From: B18-G2 sp964432835
GTDB taxonomy: Archaea > Thermoplasmatota > E2 > DHVEG-1 > B18-G2
Assembly (NCBI GenBank): GCA_964432835.1
Contig: CAYSPA010000003.1
Coordinates: 1-32,343 of the forward strand
Length of the DNA: 32,343 nt
Reading direction: 5' to 3'
In this document: in pieces, positions 15,589 through 24,058 of the stretch
How the letters are laid out: each line of letters begins with the position of its first letter
How positions within the stretch are numbered: the stretch's first letter is position 1
Notes under the pieces: model-generated
What the model was told of the DNA's origin: nothing
Databases searched by the model: none
The model's input: the letters and a program-made list of their open reading frames with translations, nothing else
Translations under genes and position numbers: made by a program

Positions 15589-17601
15589 CTACGCCCTCCC
15601 TATAAGTTTCTTGAATTCCTCTTCATTTATTATCTTGAGACCCAGCTGTTTTGCCCTCTCATATTTGGAGCCGGGATTCTCTCCCACAACGACGTAATCA
15701 ACATTCCTGCTCACACTTGATGCCGCTCTACCTCCAAGTTCTTCAACTATTCTCTTCGCTTCATCTCTGGTGAATGATTTAAGGGCACCAGTAAATACAA
15801 ACACCTTGCCTTTCAATATGCCCTCTTTCTTTTCCATCTTCTCTGTAGTGGCTTTAACACCCAGCTCTTTTAATCTCTGTATCTCTTCCCTGTTTTTTGG
15901 CTCTCTGAAGAAGTCGACGATGCTCTTTGCGGTTTCTGGGCCAACCTCAGGTACAGCAAGGAGTTCGATTTCTCTTGCATTCATGAGGTTATCCAGGGTT
16001 TTGAACCTCTCAGCCAGAACCTTTGCCATGTGCTCTCCGACATTTGGTATGCCAAGAGCATAGATGAACCTGTCGAGACTTCTTTCCTTGCTCTTCTCTA
16101 TACTCTCTATAAGATTCTTGGCAGATTTCAGAGCAAAACCGGGCAGTCTTAACAGGTCTGGAATCGTCAACTTATATAGATCACTTATTCTTTTCACCAG
16201 CCCCTTATCAACCAGCAGGTCCACTATCTTTGGACCCAGTCCCTCTATATCCATTGCTCCCTTTGATGCGTAATGTGCTATGGATCTCTTTAACTGAGCA
16301 GGGCAGGACAAACCACCCGTGCATCTGTAATACGCTCCTTCTCTGACAACATGACTTCCACAGACCGGGCATTTGTCCGGCATCTGAAAGATTTTCTCCT
16401 TCCCAGTTCTTTTTTCCTTTATAACCTCGACAACCTCCGGAATAACGTCTCCAGCTCTTATCACCTTGACCCAGTCACCTACCCTGACATCCTTTTCCCT
16501 TATGTAATCAAAGTTGTGCAGGGTCGCTCTTGATACAGTTACGCCAGAGACGTCGACGGGTTTCAACAGAGCCACAGGAGTTAACGTTCCCGTTCTTCCA
16601 ACCTGAACAATTATATCCATAACCTGCGTTATCTTCTCTCTCGGCGGAAACTTATATGCGATAGCCCATCTCGGAGACCTGGCTTTGATTCCGAGTTTCT
16701 CCTGGTCTTCGAGATTATCGACCTTGACAACGATTCCATCTATCTCATAAGACAGTTGTTCCCTCTTCTCCTTCATCTCGTTGTAATATTCTATGACTTC
16801 GTCTATATTTTTGCATCTCCTTGTGAGGGGATTTGTTTTTAGACCCCATTCTCTCAAGTGTTCCAGGGCTTCCCATTGAGCCTTTACTTCAAGACCTTCA
16901 ACAACCATTATTTCATAGAAGAATATGTCCAGTGGTCTCTCCGCCGTTTCCTTTGGGTCCAATCTTCTCAATGAGCCTGCCGCCGCATTTCTCGGATTGG
17001 CGAGGGGTTCTTCCCCTCTCTCTATGAGTTTTTTGTTCAGCTCCTCAAAATCATGGATATGCATTATGACCTCCCCTCTCACTGCCAGCAACCTTGGTAT
17101 ACCATACTTACCCTCTCTCAGCCTCAAAGGAACCGCTCTTATTGTTTTCAGATTCTCTGTCACATCCTCTCCATTATAACCATCTCCTCTTGTAGAACCT
17201 CTTACAAACACACCGTTTTCGTATACAAGTTCAACGGATAGACCATCGAGTTTTGGCTCAGCTGTATAGATTACATCCTCTTTACCGAGCTCTCTTTTTA
17301 TCCTTTCATCGAACTTCCTCATCTCTTCCTCATTGAAGGCATTATCTAAACTCAGCATTGGCTTGAGATGAGCTACCGTTTTGAACTCTTCTGCAGGCGG
17401 CGCACCCACTCGTTGAGTAGGCGAATCGGGTGTTATAAACTCTGGATACATCTCTTCCAGTTGCTGAAGTTCTCTCATGAGTTTATCGTACTCTGCGTCG
17501 GATATCTCCGGTTTGTTAAGAACGTAGTAGAGGTAATCGTGATGCCTTATGAGCTTTCTTAACTCTTCAATCCTCTTCTTTGCTTCTTCCTTTGATATCA
17601 T
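15589..17601 (-). CDS. ligA: NAD-dependent DNA ligase
   Basis: Seals DNA nicks using NAD+. All domains of bacterial LigA are present in 670 residues, the usual length: Ia NAD-binding region with YYVLNKPEISDAEYDKLM, adenylation domain with KLDG (Lys117), OB fold, Cys4 zinc finger (CPVC then CTGGLSC), helix-hairpin-helix region, and a C-terminal BRCT domain (about 590-670, GKVFVFTGALKSFTRDEA). Archaea normally rely on ATP-dependent ligases, and LigA occurs only sporadically (haloarchaea are a known case), so lateral origin from bacteria is likely. It starts 6 bp after polX, with GGGAGGTGA spanning the polX stop as ribosome-binding site, so the ligase and polymerase are co-expressed. Confidence 0.96.
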   Translation of the reverse strand: MISKEEAKKRIEELRKLIRHHDYLYYVLNKPEISDAEYDKLMRELQQLEEMYPEFITPDSPTQRVGAPPAEEFKTVAHLKPMLSLDNAFNEEEMRKFDERIKRELGKEDVIYTAEPKLDGLSVELVYENGVFVRGSTRGDGYNGEDVTENLKTIRAVPLRLREGKYGIPRLLAVRGEVIMHIHDFEELNKKLIERGEEPLANPRNAAAGSLRRLDPKETAERPLDIFFYEIMVVEGLEVKAQWEALEHLREWGLKTNPLTRRCKNIDEVIEYYNEMKEKREQLSYEIDGIVVKVDNLEDQEKLGIKARSPRWAIAYKFPPREKITQVMDIIVQVGRTGTLTPVALLKPVDVSGVTVSRATLHNFDYIREKDVRVGDWVKVIRAGDVIPEVVEVIKEKRTGKEKIFQMPDKCPVCGSHVVREGAYYRCTGGLSCPAQLKRSIAHYASKGAMDIEGLGPKIVDLLVDKGLVKRISDLYKLTIPDLLRLPGFALKSAKNLIESIEKSKERSLDRFIYALGIPNVGEHMAKVLAERFKTLDNLMNAREIELLAVPEVGPETAKSIVDFFREPKNREEIQRLKELGVKATTEKMEKKEGILKGKVFVFTGALKSFTRDEAKRIVEELGGRAASSVSRNVDYVVVGENPGSKYERAKQLGLKIINEEEFKKLIGRA

Positions 17602-17607
17602 AAGAGT

Positions 17608-19320
17608 TCACCTCCCGAATGCCTTTTCAATCTCTCTTAAATCATAAGTGTTTAAAATATCTTTTTTCTCCAGCCACCCTCTTCTCGCCATAGCCGTACC
17701 AAACCTCAAAAACCTCATGTGATCCAAGGCGTGAGAATCCGTGCCTATCGCCATCTTTACGCCCATCTCCTTTGCCATTTTTGCGTGAACATCGTTTAAA
17801 TCGAGTCTATCTGGGAAGGCGTTGATTTCCATAAAGGTATTTGTTTCTCTGGCAACCTCAAATATTTTCTCTAAATCGATATCTATCGGTTCCCTTTTTC
17901 CTATCATTCTCGCAGTTGGATGAGCCAGGATATTGATATACTCATTTTCCATCGCTTTGATTATCCTCTCGGTCATCTCTTTTCTGTCCATCTTGAACTT
18001 GGTGTGGATTGCAGCGTAGGCAAAGTCCAGCTCTTTGAGTATCTTATTGCTGTAATCGAGCGAACCATCGGGTTTTATATCGCACTCGGTTCCCGCAAAT
18101 ATTCTCACATCAAACCTTTCCTGAAGTTTTCTTATCTCCTGTATCTTTTTGAGAAGGTCTTCCTCGCTCAAACCATGTGCCACCTTGAGAGAAGCGGAAT
18201 GGTCAGCTATTCCAACAAACTCGTATCCCAATTCCTGAGCTTTTCTCGCTATTTCCTCTATGCTTGCAGTTCCATCACTCCACGTTGAATGAATATGGAA
18301 ATCTCCTTTCACTTCTTCGTATTTGACTATCTCCGGTAATTTTCCCCGTTGAGCCAGTTCTATTTCTCCTCTGTTCTCTCTCAACTCGGGTTCTATATAA
18401 TCTAAACCTATAGCCTTGTAAACCTCTTCCTCCGTTCTTCCCGCTATATACTCTTCTGTGTCCTTTCTGAAGACACCATACTCATTAATTTTCAGCCCCA
18501 TTTTCATTGCTATATTTCTTATCTGGATATTATGTTCTTTTGACCCGGTAAAATACTGTAAAGCCGCTCCAAAACTCTCCGGTTTCACAACCCTGACATC
18601 GACCTGTATGCCATCTCTGAGAATAACGCTACTTTTCTTGCTACCTTTTGCAAGAACGATTTTAACATCTGGATATCTCACAAAATCCTCCATTATACTA
18701 TCTGGATTGAGGGATGAAACCAGAATGTCTATGTCTCCTATTGTCTCTTTCATCCTTCTCAAACTTCCAGCTATGCTTATACTCAGAACATCCTTGTTTT
18801 TCTTCAGATATTCCACCAGTCTGTGACCATTCTCATAAGCAACATTTATCAGGAATCTATCCTTTGACCTCTCCAGCATCTCTATTCCTCTGAGGATGTT
18901 TCTCTCTGTCAATTCACCGAACCCTTCCAGATGCCTCAATCTGCCCTTTTTGCACGCATCTCTCAGTTGCTCCACCGTGGTTATTCCCAGTTTTTTGTAA
19001 AGAATTAGAGCCTTCTTTGGACCAACTCCGGGGATATCCATCAACCTTATCAGGTCTTCGGGAACCTCCCTTTTCAGTTTTTCCAGATATTCCAGTCTCC
19101 CCGTCTCTATGAGTTCCTTTATCTTGCTGGCTATACTCTCTCCTATTCCCGGTATCGACCTCAGTTTTCCCTTCCTGCACAGCTCCTCTATGTCTTCTTC
19201 CAGCGTTTCTATCCTTTGCGCCGCCCGGCGGTAAGCTCTCACTTTAAATTCCAGTTCGCCCTTTATTTCGAGGAGATCTGCAATCTGGTAAAAGATCTCT
19301 GCTATTTCCTTATTTCTCAT
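17608..19320 (-). CDS. polX: Family X DNA polymerase with C-terminal PHP domain
   Basis: Gap-filling DNA repair polymerase. Residues about 1-150 are helix-hairpin-helix-rich (RSIPGIGESIASKI, MDIPGVGPKKALILYKKLG). The palm has AGSLRRMKETIGDIDIL, with catalytic Asp196 and Asp198 and the third carboxylate Asp241. Residues about 340-565 form a PHP phosphoesterase with an apparently complete metal set: DFHIHSTWSDG, GIADHS, GTECDI, AAIHTKF, LAHPTAR, EINAFPDRLDL, GTDSHALD. The bacterial/archaeal PolX family with this PHP domain can show 3'-5' exonuclease or AP-endonuclease activity. The ATG overlaps the ribK stop by 11 nt and ligA follows after 6 bp, a layout that fits a short-patch repair module. 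Confidence 0.95.
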   Translation of the reverse strand: MRNKEIAEIFYQIADLLEIKGELEFKVRAYRRAAQRIETLEEDIEELCRKGKLRSIPGIGESIASKIKELIETGRLEYLEKLKREVPEDLIRLMDIPGVGPKKALILYKKLGITTVEQLRDACKKGRLRHLEGFGELTERNILRGIEMLERSKDRFLINVAYENGHRLVEYLKKNKDVLSISIAGSLRRMKETIGDIDILVSSLNPDSIMEDFVRYPDVKIVLAKGSKKSSVILRDGIQVDVRVVKPESFGAALQYFTGSKEHNIQIRNIAMKMGLKINEYGVFRKDTEEYIAGRTEEEVYKAIGLDYIEPELRENRGEIELAQRGKLPEIVKYEEVKGDFHIHSTWSDGTASIEEIARKAQELGYEFVGIADHSASLKVAHGLSEEDLLKKIQEIRKLQERFDVRIFAGTECDIKPDGSLDYSNKILKELDFAYAAIHTKFKMDRKEMTERIIKAMENEYINILAHPTARMIGKREPIDIDLEKIFEVARETNTFMEINAFPDRLDLNDVHAKMAKEMGVKMAIGTDSHALDHMRFLRFGTAMARRGWLEKKDILNTYDLREIEKAFGR

Positions 19321-19990
19321 ATTTCCCCTTCCTCAAAATTACTTTAATCTCTATGTTGTCGCCGTCTTTTAAATTTAACTTTTCCCTTAGTCTGTATGGA
19401 GCAATTATTTCTAAGATATCGGAGTGATGGGATCTGTTTGGTATTATAGCTGCTGCGTTCAGACCCTTTATCTTTACAAAAAAGCATTTTGCTCCCCCGA
19501 AGGTTCTGTCCTCTGTGGCAAATCCTCTTATTTCTATACCTTCGGTGCTCTCCAGCTCTCTGAACCTGTCGATATACTCACCCCAAATCCTCACGTTTAG
19601 GGTACCCGGAATCGGGCGGAAGCCGAGTTTTTCTACAAACTGTTTGACATACTCGTCTATGCACGTATAGTACTTGCCTTCTCCCAAACCCGATGTGATC
19701 GTACCCTTCAAAACCATCTCTCTCTTCTTGCTGAAAATCTTTTTGTAATCAAAGTATTCTTTCTCCAGCAATTTTTTTCCTTTCTCGGTTATTTTAATCC
19801 TCTGCCTCTTGACACCGAGCTTCCTTTCGATATATCCGGACTTCTCCATCTCGATGAGATATCTTGATGCCGACTGCTGGCTGGAATTTATCAGTTCCGA
19901 CAGATGGGAGCTTGTTGCGATTATCTCTTTATCGATAGCACCGAGTAGAGCCAGTTCCTTTAGAATTTTTAGGCATTTTTCCTCTTTCAT
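19310..19990 (-). CDS. ribK: CTP-dependent riboflavin kinase with N-terminal winged helix
   Basis: Makes FMN from riboflavin using CTP, an archaeal-specific enzyme (DUF120 family). The C-terminal part (about 93-226) has the CTP-binding stretch GTITSGLGEGKYYTCIDEY and the conserved FRPIPGTLNVRIWG, with HHSDILEIIAPYRLRE near the end. The first 85 residues form a MarR-like winged helix (SSQQSASRYLIEMEKSGYIERK), as in thermoplasmatal fusions, where it may act as RibR-type transcriptional regulator. The start overlaps the preceding small winged-helix gene as ATGA, and the 3' end overlaps polX by 11 nt. FMN synthesis has no evident link to the repair genes downstream. Confidence 0.93.
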   Translation of the reverse strand: MKEEKCLKILKELALLGAIDKEIIATSSHLSELINSSQQSASRYLIEMEKSGYIERKLGVKRQRIKITEKGKKLLEKEYFDYKKIFSKKREMVLKGTITSGLGEGKYYTCIDEYVKQFVEKLGFRPIPGTLNVRIWGEYIDRFRELESTEGIEIRGFATEDRTFGGAKCFFVKIKGLNAAAIIPNRSHHSDILEIIAPYRLREKLNLKDGDNIEIKVILRKGKYEK

Positions 19991-20217
19991 CTGCTTCTCA
20001 ACTTTTCGACCAGTTTTTCTCCCTCTCTTGTCAGATGATATCCATCTTCTTTTTTCTCGAGAACACCCGCATTAACGAGCTCATCTGCTATCTCCTTAGC
20101 CACCTTAAGCGGTATGTGGTTTCTCCTTGAGATCGATTTCACATCCTTTTCTCCACTCGCTATATCATCAAATATCATCTTCCTGAACTTATTGGACAGT
20201 ATAAATCCCTCTTCCAT
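19987..20217 (-). CDS. Small winged-helix DNA-binding protein
   Basis: A 76-residue protein that looks like a single winged helix-turn-helix: helix pair DVKSISRRNHIPLKVAKEIADELVNAG followed by a wing, VLEKKEDGYHLTREG. It is the first gene of the operon leading into ribK, polX and ligA and overlaps ribK as ATGA. It may regulate its own operon or the divergent GTPase gene 45 bp away; nothing in the sequence identifies the target. Probably real given operon position, overlap and a coherent HTH pattern. Confidence 0.75.
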   Translation of the reverse strand: MEEGFILSNKFRKMIFDDIASGEKDVKSISRRNHIPLKVAKEIADELVNAGVLEKKEDGYHLTREGEKLVEKLRSR

Positions 20218-20234
20218 ACCAAATCTTAATCTAC

Positions 20235-20249
20235 AACTAAAAGATAAAG
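20235..20249. promoter_or_regulatory. Shared A/T box between divergent winged-helix and GTPase genes
   Basis: AACTAAAAGATAAAG lies in a 45-bp divergent gap, with its centre roughly 24 bp from ATG 20217 (minus) and 22-27 bp from ATG 20263 (plus). AGGAG at 20256-20260 is only 2 nt before ATG 20263 but 11 nt before ATG 20272. Confidence 0.4.
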
Positions 20250-20262
20250 TTTTTTAGGAGCA

Positions 20263-21243
20263 ATGATAGAGATGCCAGAGAAACTGCCTTCTATAAAATC
20301 GTCTCGGGAAATACTTGACAAGGCATTCAGAAGAGCCAAGGAAATATCCAGAAAGAGATTTTTTGAGAGAGACAGGATAAAGAGAGCAAGGATGGCGAGC
20401 CAGGCAAAGATCCAGGCGTTCACAGATACGATTATCACTGAACTCGACAAGTACGTCAAAAACTTTCCCACGATAGATAAATTATCTGGTTTCCACAAGG
20501 AGATGCTCAAGATAAAGGTGGGAATAGATGAACTTCGCAAGGCACTTGGAGCTGTATCATGGGCAGAGAGGATGTGCAAAAAGATACGAAGAGAAACCCT
20601 CAGAAAACTGAAGTACACCACCGACACCAATGCTATGGCTACGCTGAGAAAGGGATTATATGGGAGAGTATCCTCCATAGTGAATCAGATAGAGCCTCAT
20701 CTGAAGATTATAAAGGAGGCATGCTCCTTTATGGAGAGCCTTCCACACATAGAGAACATTTCGACCATAGTGATCGCGGGATATCCCAATGTGGGAAAAT
20801 CATCTTTGCTGAGATTGCTTTCGAGAGCAAAGCCAGAGATAGCAAGTTATCCATTTACCACCAAGGAAATTCACGTTGGGCATATGGAAAAGGATGAGAG
20901 GCATGTTAGAGAGAGGTATCAGATAATAGATACTCCGGGATTGCTGGACAGACCTCTGGAAAGGAGAAACAAAATAGAACTTCAGGCAATTGCAGCCCTC
21001 AAACACCTTGCAGACCTCATCGTTTTCATCCTCGACCCAACGGAGACGTGTGGATATCGATTGGAAGAGCAGATGAACCTGCTGAGAAGCATAAAGAGGG
21101 AATTTTCCGGAATACCAATCATCGTCGTTGAGAACAAATCAGATTTAATGAAGAGAAAATCCCCATACATGAAGATATCATGCAAGACGGGAGAGGGCAT
21201 AGAAAAACTCAGGGAGAAGATATTTGAAACCCTCTCCAGTTGA
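20263..21243 (+). CDS. NOG1-like GTPase (Obg/ribosome-assembly family)
   Basis: A GTPase of the NOG1/Obg family, probably acting in large-subunit ribosome assembly. The basic helical N-terminal region (about 1-160) resembles archaeal NOG1, including ILDKAFRRAKEIS near 17-29. The G domain follows: P-loop GYPNVGKS (173-180), a switch-I region with SYPFTTKEIHVGHM, DTPGLLDRP, and the guanine-specifying NKSD near 295 with SCKTGEG. Length of 326 residues fits the archaeal form, shorter than eukaryotic NOG1. ATG 20263 fits a near-leaderless start from the shared A/T box; ATG 20272 (MPEKLPS) is an alternative. Its stop is 6 bp from the convergent DUF504 stop. Confidence 0.9.
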   Translation: MIEMPEKLPSIKSSREILDKAFRRAKEISRKRFFERDRIKRARMASQAKIQAFTDTIITELDKYVKNFPTIDKLSGFHKEMLKIKVGIDELRKALGAVSWAERMCKKIRRETLRKLKYTTDTNAMATLRKGLYGRVSSIVNQIEPHLKIIKEACSFMESLPHIENISTIVIAGYPNVGKSSLLRLLSRAKPEIASYPFTTKEIHVGHMEKDERHVRERYQIIDTPGLLDRPLERRNKIELQAIAALKHLADLIVFILDPTETCGYRLEEQMNLLRSIKREFSGIPIIVVENKSDLMKRKSPYMKISCKTGEGIEKLREKIFETLSS

Positions 21244-21249
21244 TAAATT

Positions 21250-21498
21250 TCATTCCCGTTTTGAACTCCCAAACCTATCAAAAATTATTTTGCCCATGTA
21301 AATAATTTTAATAACTCTGTGAAAGGGTATGGTTTTGTTTCTGGTATAGATGAAAGATCTGCCTATCCTCTCCACATCAGCTCCCATCAATACGCTCACG
21401 TCGCCGGGTGCGCCTCTGTCGGTATACCATATCTCAACCTTATCAAAATCAAATTCCCTTTTCCATTTCAACATGTTGAGAGCATCTCTAACATTCAT
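21250..21498 (-). CDS. DUF504 / UPF0248 family protein
   Basis: A small basic archaeal protein of about 82 residues. MNVRDALNMLKWKREFDFDKVEIWYTDRGAPGD and IPFHRVIKIIYMGKIIFDR match the DUF504 pattern I know from many archaeal genomes, often found beside RNA or translation genes; the function is not established. ATG 21498 is preferred over ATG 21504 because it overlaps the upstream stop as ATGA and gives the typical start. Translationally coupled to the metallo-hydrolase gene. Confidence 0.82.
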   Translation of the reverse strand: MNVRDALNMLKWKREFDFDKVEIWYTDRGAPGDVSVLMGADVERIGRSFIYTRNKTIPFHRVIKIIYMGKIIFDRFGSSKRE

Positions 21499-22136
21499 AT
21501 GCATCTCACACTTCTAAGAGCGAGTTTTATGTGATGATTTCCAAATCCCCTGATAAAATCTCCATGCCCAGGATAAAGGTCTTTTACATCCAGTTCGGAC
21601 AATCTCCGTATGGATTTCTGCAGTTCCATGAGATCTCCACCCGGAAGGTCATATCTTCCTATCCCGCCATGTGCAAAAACGGTATCCCCAGAAAACAGGA
21701 CTCCCTTTTCTTCGCAGTAGAGGCATATACTGCCTCTGGAATGTCCCGGTGTGTGGAGTACAGTGTAGATATCGTCTCCGATTTTCACTTTGTCACCATC
21801 TTTCAGTTCGATATCGACATCAACTCTTGGAGGCGGTAGAGAAAACAGGAGGGCAGATGGTTCTGTACCCGCTTCCAGCACCCTTGCAACCTCTTCGTGG
21901 GCGAGAATTTTTACGTCATCCAGCTTTTTTCTTAGATGCCCTGCGCCGCCTGTATGATCGACGTGCTCATGGGTCAGTATGATCTGGTCTATATCATGAA
22001 TATCGGTGTTTCTTTCCAGTTCATCCAGTATGTACTTCATGTAAAAGCCGGTCCCGGTATCTATTATGGTATTTTTTTGACCCTTTACGAGATAGACATT
22101 GGAGTCGAAACCCCTGCCGGGAATGAATATGATCAC
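21495..22136 (-). CDS. Metallo-beta-lactamase-fold hydrolase, glyoxalase II-like
   Basis: A 213-residue single-domain hydrolase with a likely dinuclear metal site: THEHVDH (His56, His58, Asp60, His61), TPGHSRGS, SGDTVFAHGGIGRYDLPGG and YPGHGDF near the end. These are the standard ligand motifs of the glyoxalase II-like branch, but the C-terminal substrate domain of true glyoxalase II is absent, so the substrate (a thioester, lactone or similar) is open. The start is GTG 22136; no in-frame ATG is nearby, and a TTTTATTTT box about 27 bp upstream suggests a leaderless GTG start. Operon with DUF504. Confidence 0.85.
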   Translation of the reverse strand: MIIFIPGRGFDSNVYLVKGQKNTIIDTGTGFYMKYILDELERNTDIHDIDQIILTHEHVDHTGGAGHLRKKLDDVKILAHEEVARVLEAGTEPSALLFSLPPPRVDVDIELKDGDKVKIGDDIYTVLHTPGHSRGSICLYCEEKGVLFSGDTVFAHGGIGRYDLPGGDLMELQKSIRRLSELDVKDLYPGHGDFIRGFGNHHIKLALRSVRCI

Positions 22137-22156
22137 GGTCCATAATCTACTCTCTA

Positions 22157-22170
22157 CAAAATAAAACTTT
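22157..22170 (-). promoter_or_regulatory. TATA box for MBL-fold hydrolase
   Basis: AAAGTTTTATTTTG on the minus strand, centred about 27 bp before GTG 22136; the spacing supports a leaderless GTG start. Confidence 0.5.
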
Positions 22171-22201
22171 TCAAGGATGGATTATGGTCGCGTAGCAAGC
22201 C

Positions 22202-22209
22202 TTAAAAGG
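22202..22209 (+). promoter_or_regulatory. TATA box for GAPDH-like gene
   Basis: TTAAAAGG on the plus strand, centred 26 bp before GTG 22231 and 35 bp before ATG 22240. Because it lies inside the longer frame opening at ATG 22177, it argues against that start. Confidence 0.4.
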
Positions 22210-22239
22210 AGAGCATCCATTCCATTTTTGGTGTTCAAC

Positions 22240-23307
22240 ATGGGCGATGGGAATATTGTCCACATTGTTGGTACCGGAACTATAGGAGAACCCCTTATAG
22301 GATTGCTCTGTGACTTTAGAAGAGACCTTGGCATTGATGAGATAACATTTTACAAGCACACTCCCGCCCTGACAGACAGGCCAAAGATAAAGGGTCTTCT
22401 AAACAGGGGCGCAAACCTTGCGGTATCTGGGGATAAGGTAAAGGAGTTCAGAGAACTCGGAGTCGAACCAACTTATGAGGCTGAAGAGGCGATAAAGAGA
22501 GCATCGGTTGTTATCGACTGCACCCCCAAGGGGGTGGGTTTGCAAAACAAGGAAAAATATTACAAGAAATATGCCGATGTGGTGAAAGGCTTCCTTGCTC
22601 AGGGCTCCGAATTCGGCTTTGGAAAGATGTATGCCCTGGGTATAAACGATGAAGCGATCACGGATGAGGACAAGTTTATCCATATAGTCAGCTGTAACAC
22701 TCACAATATTGCTGCCGTCATCCATACACTGGCGATAGAGAATAAGAAAAATCATCTTGTGGATGGTCATTTCGTATGCATAAGAAGAGCGAATGATGTA
22801 AGCCAGTCTGGAGGTTTTGTTCCGTCTCCCCAAGTGGGAAAACACAAGGATGGAGATATGGGGACGCACCACGCCAGGGACGCTTACCATCTGTTCAAGA
22901 CGCTGGGGTATGAACTGAATATTTTTTCAAGCGCCCTGAAAATAAACACACAATACATGCACACCATATGGTTCAGTCTGAAGCTTGATAGGAAAATAAC
23001 CGTGGAAGAGGCTGAGAAAAAATTCAGAGAAAACCCAAGGGTCGCGGTCACTTACAAGGACATAGCGAATCTCATATTTTCCTTTGGAAGAGACCATGGT
23101 CATTATGGGAGGATACTCAACCAGACCGTTGTTGTTATACCATCACTGCATGTCAGGAAGGGCAATGAAATCGTTGGATTTTGTTTCACTCCGCAGGATG
23201 GAAACTCAATACTGAGCAGTATAGCGGCGGCGGAGAGGTTTCTGTACCCCGATGAGTACATGGACAGGATAAGGTGTTTGGGTCCGTTGTTACTGCAGGA
23301 AGTTTAA
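22240..23307 (+). CDS. Type II glyceraldehyde-3-phosphate dehydrogenase, divergent
   Basis: Probably oxidises glyceraldehyde-3-phosphate with NAD(P)+ and phosphate. A Rossmann start NIVHIVGTGTIGEPLIGLL follows directly after ATG 22240. DCTPKGVG and KGFLAQGSEF match positions of archaeal GAPDH, and the nucleophile is expected at VSCNTHNIAAV. The catalytic half continues with FVPSPQVGKHKDGDMGTHHA and TQYMHTIWF, the counterpart of the archaeal MHMH segment. The active-site string is SCNTHN rather than the common SCNTTG, and overall similarity to textbook archaeal GAPDH is low, so a different aldehyde substrate is possible. ATG 22240 gives about 355 residues; GTG 22231 is an alternative leaderless start. 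Convergent with the TrkA-like gene, 35 bp away. Confidence 0.72.
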   Translation: MGDGNIVHIVGTGTIGEPLIGLLCDFRRDLGIDEITFYKHTPALTDRPKIKGLLNRGANLAVSGDKVKEFRELGVEPTYEAEEAIKRASVVIDCTPKGVGLQNKEKYYKKYADVVKGFLAQGSEFGFGKMYALGINDEAITDEDKFIHIVSCNTHNIAAVIHTLAIENKKNHLVDGHFVCIRRANDVSQSGGFVPSPQVGKHKDGDMGTHHARDAYHLFKTLGYELNIFSSALKINTQYMHTIWFSLKLDRKITVEEAEKKFRENPRVAVTYKDIANLIFSFGRDHGHYGRILNQTVVVIPSLHVRKGNEIVGFCFTPQDGNSILSSIAAAERFLYPDEYMDRIRCLGPLLLQEV

Positions 23308-23342
23308 AAAAATGAAGAGTTAAAGGGGAATTGCCAGAGAGG

Positions 23343-24002
23343 TCACCTGGAGAGAACGGAGGTTACCTTATCTATGACATCCTTGTGAGAGAGAACGGTC
23401 AGTTTGTCCTGCGGCTCCAGTTCAACTTCTTCTGTTGGAATGATAAATTTGTCGCCTCTCTCGACAGCTATGATCAGGCTCTTCTTTGGCAACTTTATTT
23501 CCTTTATCGTTCTTCCCGCCAGCCGGCTTCCTTCCGGGAGAGTCAATCTGAATATGGAAACGTTTTCTCCCACCCTCATATAGTCTTCGATGTCCGGGTA
23601 TTTTATCGCTCTGTAGAGATGTTCTGCAATTAAAAGAGCGGGATTTTTGACGATTTTGACGTTCTTCTCCATGAACATGGGTATGCTTTCCTCCTGATTC
23701 ACCAGAGAAACGAGTCTTTTAACACCCTTGTTCTTGGCGAGAGAGATCACCATGAGATTTACGGCATCGTCTCTCGTTGTGGCGACGAGCACATCCGCTT
23801 TTTTAACCTCCGACTCCTCCAAAGTTTCCTCCTGAGTTGCATCCGCGTTTATGGCTATCACGTCGTACTTTCTGGCTACCTCCTCGCACCTCGCCTGATC
23901 CTTGTCTATCACTATCACATTGTTTTTTTCCCTATTATCTTTTAAGGTTAGTTCGGTGAGGCGTTGCCCTATGCGCCCCGCTCCGACTATTACTATATAC
24001 AT
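23343..24002 (-). CDS. TrkA-like potassium-channel regulatory protein (RCK N + C)
   Basis: A cytosolic regulator of potassium uptake that binds NAD(H) or nucleotides. Residues 1-130 are a TrkA-N Rossmann domain (MYIVIVGAGRIGQRLTELTL, acidic IDKD after strand 2, INADATQEETL). Residues about 140-219 form a TrkA-C domain (FRLTLPEGSRLAGRTIKEIKLP, LEPQDKLTVLSH). It has one RCK unit, like archaeal TrkA. No TrkH/KtrB membrane partner is in the window. Promoter: GTTTAAAAACCCC (24047-24058) about 50 bp upstream and AAGGGGAG (24010-24017) 7 nt before ATG 24002. Confidence 0.92.
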   Translation of the reverse strand: MYIVIVGAGRIGQRLTELTLKDNREKNNVIVIDKDQARCEEVARKYDVIAINADATQEETLEESEVKKADVLVATTRDDAVNLMVISLAKNKGVKRLVSLVNQEESIPMFMEKNVKIVKNPALLIAEHLYRAIKYPDIEDYMRVGENVSIFRLTLPEGSRLAGRTIKEIKLPKKSLIIAVERGDKFIIPTEEVELEPQDKLTVLSHKDVIDKVTSVLSR

Positions 24003-24046
24003 AAGTGAACTCCCCTTACCATCTGAATGAGCAGATAAGCCAATTG

Positions 24047-24058
24047 GGGTTTTTAAAC
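24047..24058 (-). promoter_or_regulatory. TATA box for trkA-like gene
   Basis: TTTAAAAACCCC on the minus strand. The expected transcript start is near 24027, leaving a short leader with a good ribosome-binding site (24010-24017). Confidence 0.5.
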
